Part shown: positions 7,888 through 11,999 of the stretch, one piece after another
Numbering within the stretch: position 1 is the first letter of the stretch
Layout: every line of letters starts with the position of its first letter
Assembly: GCA_017963715.1 (NCBI GenBank)
Contig: JAGCTK010000071.1
Coordinates: 1 to 11,999 of the forward strand
Origin: Alphaproteobacteria bacterium
GTDB taxonomy: Bacteria; Pseudomonadota; Alphaproteobacteria; RF32; CAG-239
Direction: 5' to 3'
Length of the DNA: 11,999 bases
Position numbers and translations under genes: made by a program
The notes under the pieces: generated by a model
What the model saw: only the letters and a program-made list of their open reading frames with translations
Databases searched by the model: none
Told to the model about the DNA's origin: nothing

Positions 7888-9601
7888 AAGTTTCTTCCTC
7901 TTCTATATTGTTGATTTGTTCTTGTTCGTCATCTTCAGACGTGTTGCTGACACGCAAAACCGTGTCAAACTTGATACCCTTAAATTCATTTAAGATGGTT
8001 TTGATTAAAGGATATTCAATAATTTTTTGCTTATTGGCCTCATTGGCTTCTTTTTCAATATCATTTAAGGTTTTGCCGAGTGTGCCGTATTTGACATCAA
8101 TATTCCATGGGCTGCCCGTTGCTTCTTTGAGTACAGCCGATAAGGTCGGCACAAAATCAGGCGCCGTTTTTTCGCAAACGGTCAGTGTGATGGCGCCGTC
8201 ACTAATGTTGTCGATAGAGACATCATTTTTGAGCGCGTATAACAAAATCATCTTTTTGTGCGCTTCAAGATATGAGGTTAAATCTTGAATATCGGTGATA
8301 CTGTGATTGGTTTGAGCCGGCATTTTAGGTGATAAAATAGGTTGTTGAATGCTGACCGAAGCCGCCGTTGTTTGAGGCGTCGTATCAACTTTGTGTTGAG
8401 GCAGCGTGATTTTTATCGGCTCATGAGTTGGTTTTTTTTTTAATTCTTCGAGCAACTCGGCAGGGGTGGGCAGTGATGCGCCGTATGCCGTTCTTATCAG
8501 CACCATATCCAAAGCATCCTGAGGGTAAGGTGCCAAATTCAATTCATCAATACCTTTGAGCAACATTTGCCACATTTTTGACAGCACGGCCACCGATAAC
8601 GATGCAGACAGTTTTTCACACAAGTTCTTGTCGTTTTCACTCATCATCTCGTCTTGCAAAATATCGGGCACAACCTTGGCTTTGGTCAGCATATGCACGA
8701 TTTCAATCAAATCGTTTAAGATAAGTGAGGGGTGTGCACCATGCTGATATTGTTCATGCACATTTTCCAAAACCTTTGCCATATCACCTTGAAGAAGATA
8801 TTCGAATAAAGCAAGTGTTTTGGTACGATCGGCCAAACCGATCATATCACGCACAATTTCAAATTTGACTTTACCGCCGCTCAAGACAATGGCCTGATCC
8901 AATATTGACAGACCGTCTCGGGCCGAACCGTCGGCTGCTTTGGCAATCATCTCCAAAGCCTCATCATCGGCAGTAATCTTTTCTGCCTTTAAGATTTTAT
9001 GGAACAATTCCATCAAAGTCGGTATTGTCAGCCGCTCTAAATCAAACCGTTGACAACGCGACAAAATCGTGACCGGCACTTTTCTGATTTCGGTTGTGGC
9101 AAAAATAAATTTGACGTGTGCGGGCGGCTCTTCCAAAGTTTTGAGCAAGGCATTGAACGCGCCTTTGGATAACATATGCACTTCGTCGATGATATACACT
9201 TTATAGCGTGCATTTGTCGGCTTATATTGCACACCGGCCAAAAGTTCACGCATGTCGTCAACACCGGTGCGTGAAGCGGCATCAAGTTCTAACACGTCAA
9301 TATGACGCCCATTGGCAATGGCCTGACAATTTTCGCATTGACCGCAGGGATGTATTGTCGGGCCGCTTTTGCCGTCAAGCCCGGTGCAATTGAGTGCACG
9401 CGCAATCAATCTTGCGGTTGTCGTTTTACCGACACCTCTGATACCCGTTAAAATATAGGCATGGTGTAAGCGATTGTTTTCAATGGCATTTTTAAGTGTT
9501 TTGACAAGCGCATCCTGCCCGAGCAAATCTTCAAAAACCTGCGGACGATATTTTCGTGCCAAAACGACATAGGGTGTGCTGTTGTCTTTGTTTTCTGCCA
9601 T
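7880..9601 (-). CDS. dnaX: DNA polymerase III subunit tau (and probably gamma)
   Basis: A 573-residue clamp-loader ATPase that loads the beta clamp; tau also tethers the polymerase core and the DnaB helicase. Domains I-II carry VLARKYRP, the Walker A motif GIRGVGKT (53-60), a four-cysteine zinc site (Cys72, 86, 89, 92), Walker B IIDEVHML (137-144), the sensor I region FATTE, and the sensor II segment GSARDGLSILDQA (225-237). Domain III ends near residue 375. A Pro/Thr/Ser-rich linker (about 390-440) leads to a tau-specific C-terminal domain. Ten consecutive A bases encode Leu387-Lys390 at the start of that linker. ATG 9601 is chosen because MAENKDNSTPYVVLARKYRP fits the family start. A TTG nine codons earlier (9628) lies within the SRP RNA. 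No clear Shine-Dalgarno sequence precedes the ATG. Confidence 0.97.
   Translation of the reverse strand: MAENKDNSTPYVVLARKYRPQVFEDLLGQDALVKTLKNAIENNRLHHAYILTGIRGVGKTTTARLIARALNCTGLDGKSGPTIHPCGQCENCQAIANGRHIDVLELDAASRTGVDDMRELLAGVQYKPTNARYKVYIIDEVHMLSKGAFNALLKTLEEPPAHVKFIFATTEIRKVPVTILSRCQRFDLERLTIPTLMELFHKILKAEKITADDEALEMIAKAADGSARDGLSILDQAIVLSGGKVKFEIVRDMIGLADRTKTLALFEYLLQGDMAKVLENVHEQYQHGAHPSLILNDLIEIVHMLTKAKVVPDILQDEMMSENDKNLCEKLSASLSVAVLSKMWQMLLKGIDELNLAPYPQDALDMVLIRTAYGASLPTPAELLEELKKKPTHEPIKITLPQHKVDTTPQTTAASVSIQQPILSPKMPAQTNHSITDIQDLTSYLEAHKKMILLYALKNDVSIDNISDGAITLTVCEKTAPDFVPTLSAVLKEATGSPWNIDVKYGTLGKTLNDIEKEANEANKQKIIEYPLIKTILNEFKGIKFDTVLRVSNTSEDDEQEQINNIEEEETYV
8421..8441 (-). promoter_or_regulatory. 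A10 slippery run in dnaX with nearby out-of-frame stops
   Basis: On the coding strand TTAAAAAAAAAACC gives ten A in a row (8441-8432), coding for Leu387 and Lys388-390. A -1 shift after Lys390 reads ACC AAC TCA and then TGA at 8423-8421. A +1 shift reads AAC CAA CTC ATG AGC CGA and then TAA. Either slip therefore ends the protein at about 393-396 residues, keeping domains I-III and losing the tau-specific part. Transcriptional slippage on A runs in dnaX is known from Thermus, and ribosomal frameshifting at A AAA AAG from Escherichia coli. That it happens here is an inference. Confidence 0.6.
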
Positions 9602-9610
9602 TTTTTTATT

Positions 9611-9706
9611 AAAAGAGCGAAGGAACAAAAGCCTCGACTAATCGTTACGGCTGCTTTCTTCCGAACCTGACCGGATTGGCGATTGAAAACCGACCCTTTG
9701 CCCTTC
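9611..9706 (-). ncRNA. ffs: Signal recognition particle RNA (4.5S-like)
   Basis: The minus strand contains the SRP RNA core CAGGTTCGGAAGAAAGCAGC (9670-9651), flanked by GGT and C, with the GGAA tetraloop that binds Ffh. Compared with the Escherichia coli loop stem, one C-G pair is replaced by T-A, a compensated change that keeps the stem. The outer arms also pair: GAAGG (9706-9702) with CCTTC (9623-9619), CAAAG with CTTTTG allowing one bulge, TCG with CGA, and AATCG with CGATT. The run GCAGCCGTAACGA after the loop resembles other alphaproteobacterial SRP RNAs. The hairpin is followed by GCTCTTTT, a short T run where the transcript may end. The exact ends are estimated. The gene lies directly before dnaX, a common place in alphaproteobacteria. 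Confidence 0.92.
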
Positions 9707-9724
9707 ATGAAATTAAAAACTGCT

Positions 9725-9755
9725 CTTATATTGGCTTTTTTGGTATGATTTTCAA
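9725..9755 (-). promoter_or_regulatory. possible ffs promoter
   Basis: TTGAAA (9755-9750) and TATAAG (9730-9725) on the minus strand are separated by 19 bases, slightly long for a sigma-70 type promoter. Initiation would lie about 10-15 bases before the paired 5' arm of the SRP RNA, so some 5' trimming would be needed. The 78-base gap between the methyltransferase and ffs holds nothing else I recognise. Confidence 0.4.
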
Positions 9756-9794
9756 GCAAAAGTTTTAACCTATCAACATCAAATGATTTTTTTA

Positions 9795-10745
9795 TCAGTC
9801 GATGGGCAGGGGCTTGGTGTTGCGCTCCCAAAAAACGCCGTTTTCATAGCCCTGAATAGAGGGATTTTCTTTGGCTATTTTTAAGCGTTTTTCTGCGAGC
9901 AAAGCGTATTCCTGATTAATTTCAACGCCGCAATAACGGCGGCCGAGTTTTTGCGCCACCACGCTGGAGGTGCCGCTGCCTAAAAACGGGTCAAACACCA
10001 TATCGCCTTTTTGGGACGAGGCCAAAATCAATTTTGCATACAATTTTTCGGGCTTTTGCGTGGGATGCGGGGTGTTTTCTTTCATCGACCAAAAGGGCAC
10101 GGAGATATCATCCCAAAAATTTGAGGGATAAGTGTTGCGAAAATTACCGTTTTTTGTTTTTTCCCAATCTTTCGGACGACCGTCAGATTTATAAGGGGCA
10201 TTGACTTGACGCCGCATCATGACATTACGCGCATTGAAATAATATTGTTTCGGGTTTTTAACGCCGAACCAAATATCTTCCATGCAATTTTTCCAGTTTT
10301 TTAAGGCACCGCGACCTTTTTCACGCTGCCATGTGATACGATTTAATATTGTCAATTCTTTTTCCATCACGCGTTGCAAGGCGGACGAACACTTGAAATC
10401 GCCGCACAAATAAAGCGAGCCGGTGGGTTTGAGTTTGCGACATACTTTCGAAAACCAACTTTCAAGGTAGGTGTCATAATCGTCACTGTGCATCGCCTTG
10501 AATTTGAGGCCGTTATAATCTTTGGTGAGATTATAGGGCGGATCCACAATAATCAAATCGGCAAATTCATCGGGCAAATAGTCCAAAACCTTATATAAAT
10601 CGGCATTAATGGTGGTGTTGTCAATATCAGCTGATGATTTCAAATCGTTTAATGTGATAAGTTGCGGCTTAAAAATTGCGATATCTTCTGCGCTTAAGTG
10701 CAAAGTATGATTGCGCGGCGCCTTTTTTTGCTTGCGTTCTATCAT
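9795..10745 (-). CDS. Beta-class site-specific DNA methyltransferase
   Basis: A 316-residue S-adenosylmethionine-dependent DNA methyltransferase of the N6-adenine/N4-cytosine type. The catalytic motif IV, DPPYNL (68-73), comes before the AdoMet-binding motif, DPFLGSGTSS (252-261, FxGxG). This gives the beta-class order, with a presumed target-recognition region between them. HPTQKPEKL (227-235) is also typical. The first 45 residues are basic and not conserved. It lacks the extra C-terminal domain of the cell-cycle methyltransferase CcrM and is shorter, and its middle region (GRGALKNWKNCMEDIWFGVKN) does not look like CcrM or HinfI methylase. I therefore do not call it CcrM, and its target sequence is unknown. 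DPPY with this layout favours N6-adenine. Its ATG sits in an ATGA overlap with the upstream unknown gene. No recognisable restriction enzyme is beside it. Confidence 0.9.
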   Translation of the reverse strand: MIERKQKKAPRNHTLHLSAEDIAIFKPQLITLNDLKSSADIDNTTINADLYKVLDYLPDEFADLIIVDPPYNLTKDYNGLKFKAMHSDDYDTYLESWFSKVCRKLKPTGSLYLCGDFKCSSALQRVMEKELTILNRITWQREKGRGALKNWKNCMEDIWFGVKNPKQYYFNARNVMMRRQVNAPYKSDGRPKDWEKTKNGNFRNTYPSNFWDDISVPFWSMKENTPHPTQKPEKLYAKLILASSQKGDMVFDPFLGSGTSSVVAQKLGRRYCGVEINQEYALLAEKRLKIAKENPSIQGYENGVFWERNTKPLPID

Positions 10746-11314
10746 CTGCTCATCGCCGAATATGTTGCGGCCATTTCGATACGTTTTTCTTGTTGTTTTT
10801 CGCGGTAGATACGACTGGCTTGATAAATTCTGTAATAATCGCGATCAGCCTTATCCGGCAATAAAAAGTCATCAATCAACTTTTTGGCCGGCGCATTGTG
10901 GCGCAGTTGAAAACGGATATCATACATATTGAAAATGTCGGTATTTTCATTAAGCGTAAAAGTGCCTTGCGAAGATGAAAGTTCAACTTTATCGCTGACA
11001 ATCAGTTGGTTCGAGCGTGAGGCATAAGCCGTGATGGCAATAGGTGTAAATTGACCGTCATTTTCAATCAAAAAACAGTTGGTATCAGTCATTTGTCCAT
11101 CCGAAGAGGCGGCAAAAAACAGCGCGTTGCCGACGTGGTATGTTTGCGCACCTTTTTGAAGTTCCACAATAGCAGGTTTCAGCCATTCATCCGTGCGTAT
11201 CCTGCGTCCGAAATCCATGGTGTCAAACTTGGCATCAAAAGCCTCTCTTAAAGCGGGATCATCAACATCTTTTGAAATAATCCGGGTGCGTGTATTTGAC
11301 AATGCTGACCTCAT
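10742..11314 (-). CDS. unknown protein coupled to the methyltransferase
   Basis: A 190-residue soluble protein that I do not recognise. It has no signal peptide or membrane helix. The first two thirds look like mixed alpha/beta, with predicted strands such as TYHVGNALFFAAS, NCFLIENDG, FTPIAITAYA and QLIVSDKVEL. The C-terminal 50 residues are likely helical, charged and Tyr-rich (about 140-190). I see no PD-(D/E)XK, HNH, helix-turn-helix or zinc motif, so calling it a restriction enzyme would be a guess. Its stop overlaps the methyltransferase start in ATGA, so the two are probably translated together. The start ATG has no good Shine-Dalgarno sequence, although a strong promoter lies about 30 bases upstream. 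As the first gene after that promoter, it heads the minus-strand block. Confidence 0.72.
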   Translation of the reverse strand: MRSALSNTRTRIISKDVDDPALREAFDAKFDTMDFGRRIRTDEWLKPAIVELQKGAQTYHVGNALFFAASSDGQMTDTNCFLIENDGQFTPIAITAYASRSNQLIVSDKVELSSSQGTFTLNENTDIFNMYDIRFQLRHNAPAKKLIDDFLLPDKADRDYYRIYQASRIYREKQQEKRIEMAATYSAMSR

Positions 11315-11345
11315 AAGGTTGTCTGATTGGTGTTAAAATTGGCAT

Positions 11346-11374
11346 TTTATAGCATATTTTGCACCAAAAGTCAA
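11346..11374 (-). promoter_or_regulatory. strong sigma-70 type promoter for the minus-strand block
   Basis: On the minus strand TTGACT (11374-11369) and TATAAA (11351-11346) are separated by exactly 17 bases, with TGC directly before the -10 box (an extended -10). Transcription should begin near 11339 and give a leader of about 25 bases before the unknown gene at 11314. Confidence 0.75.
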
Positions 11375-11380
11375 GAAAAC

Positions 11381-11402
11381 ATCTTAACGTTTGATTTAAG
11401 AT
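11381..11402. repeat. inverted repeat in the divergent control region
   Basis: Perfect seven-base arms ATCTTAA and TTAAGAT are separated by 8 bases. The repeat sits just upstream of the -35 boxes of both divergent promoters, where an operator could act. It does not match the CIRCE element that HrcA binds. Confidence 0.55.
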
Positions 11403-11403
11403 T

Positions 11404-11424
11404 GATAAAAAATATTTTTTTATC
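11404..11424. repeat. AT-rich palindrome upstream of the groES promoter
   Basis: Nine-base arms GATAAAAAA and TTTTTTATC flank a 3-base loop. It ends 3 bases before the groES -35 box, so it could act as an UP-like or bent element. Chance pairing of A and T runs is also possible. Confidence 0.4.
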
Positions 11425-11427
11425 TTC

Positions 11428-11456
11428 TTGACAAGCCCGTTTTGAAACACTACCTA
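11428..11456 (+). promoter_or_regulatory. probable groESL promoter
   Basis: TTGACA (11428-11433), a 17-base spacer, then TACCTA (11451-11456). The -35 also reads CTTGAC, as in alphaproteobacterial heat-shock sigma-factor promoters, while the -10 is a poor match to either consensus. The expected leader is about 30 bases. No CIRCE repeat (TTAGCACTC and its complement) is present. Confidence 0.55.
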
Positions 11457-11492
11457 ATCATTAGTTTGAAATTTTATGAAGGACAAAACAAT

Positions 11493-11999
<507 letters not shown>

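Noticed and set aside
9602..9628. dnaX extension starting at TTG 9628
   Set aside because: It overlaps the 3' arm of the SRP RNA, and the family start matches ATG 9601.
9730..9763. TTGCTT as the -35 of the ffs promoter
   Set aside because: Its spacing to TATAAG is 23 bases, too long for sigma-70 type promoters.
9778..9798. Terminator at the end of the methyltransferase gene
   Set aside because: TGAT-A6-ATCA has only four-base arms and no useful T run on the transcript.
10742..11314. Calling the unknown protein a restriction endonuclease
   Set aside because: No catalytic motif of any nuclease family is visible; only its position beside a methylase suggests it.
11262..11450. 62-codon minus-strand frame across the groES upstream region
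   Set aside because: It runs through both promoters and into the unknown gene in another frame, with no Shine-Dalgarno site or recognisable product.
11442..11492. Longer groES with 17 extra N-terminal residues
   Set aside because: The extension begins within the promoter spacer and lacks homology; ATG 11493 has an ideal Shine-Dalgarno site and the family N-terminus.

Overview
The window reads as a chromosomal housekeeping segment from an AT-leaning alphaproteobacterium. The evidence is the gene content and order: an AddA-type recombination nuclease (not RecB) followed by trxA, an SRP RNA with an alphaproteobacterial-looking 3' half directly upstream of dnaX-ybaB-recR, truB-rpsO-pnp, and groES-groEL. 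The species cannot be named from the sequence. I see no phage, insertion sequence, CRISPR array, tRNA or rRNA.

Layout. Plus strand, 1-1067: the 3' end of addA (nuclease domain) and then trxA. A symmetric hairpin with A and T tracts (1086-1115) separates trxA from the converging long minus-strand block. Minus strand, read from 11314 down to 1136: an unrecognised 190-residue protein; a beta-class DNA methyltransferase sharing an ATGA overlap with it; the SRP RNA gene ffs; dnaX, ybaB and recR; galE; a TerC/Alx-family membrane protein; an unrecognised three-helix membrane protein; truB; rpsO; and pnp. Most junctions after ffs are overlaps or gaps of under 20 bases, so much of this block may be co-transcribed. 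The exception is the rpsO-pnp gap (about 130 bases), which can fold into three hairpins. Plus strand from 11493: groES and the first 67 codons of groEL, divergent from the minus block across a 178-base control region.

How the genes fit together. AddA, RecR, YbaB and DnaX cover break repair and replication. TruB, RpsO and Pnp cover tRNA modification, the small ribosomal subunit and RNA turnover. SRP RNA and GroES/GroEL cover protein targeting and folding. TrxA handles thiol redox. GalE, the TerC-like protein and the two unknowns are the less expected members. In many proteobacteria rbfA lies next to truB; here that place is taken by a small membrane protein and terC.

The most notable points are: (1) rpsO has no ATG, GTG or TTG at its true N-terminus and appears to start at ACG, with a well-placed Shine-Dalgarno sequence, inside the end of truB; (2) dnaX has a run of ten A residues at the domain III/IV junction, where slippage in either direction meets a stop within a few codons, so a short gamma-like subunit is likely; (3) the pnp leader folds into hairpins suggestive of autoregulation; (4) a methyltransferase without the usual CcrM look is translationally coupled to an unknown protein. 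No wholly new system is proven here; the methyltransferase pair is the best candidate for something undescribed.
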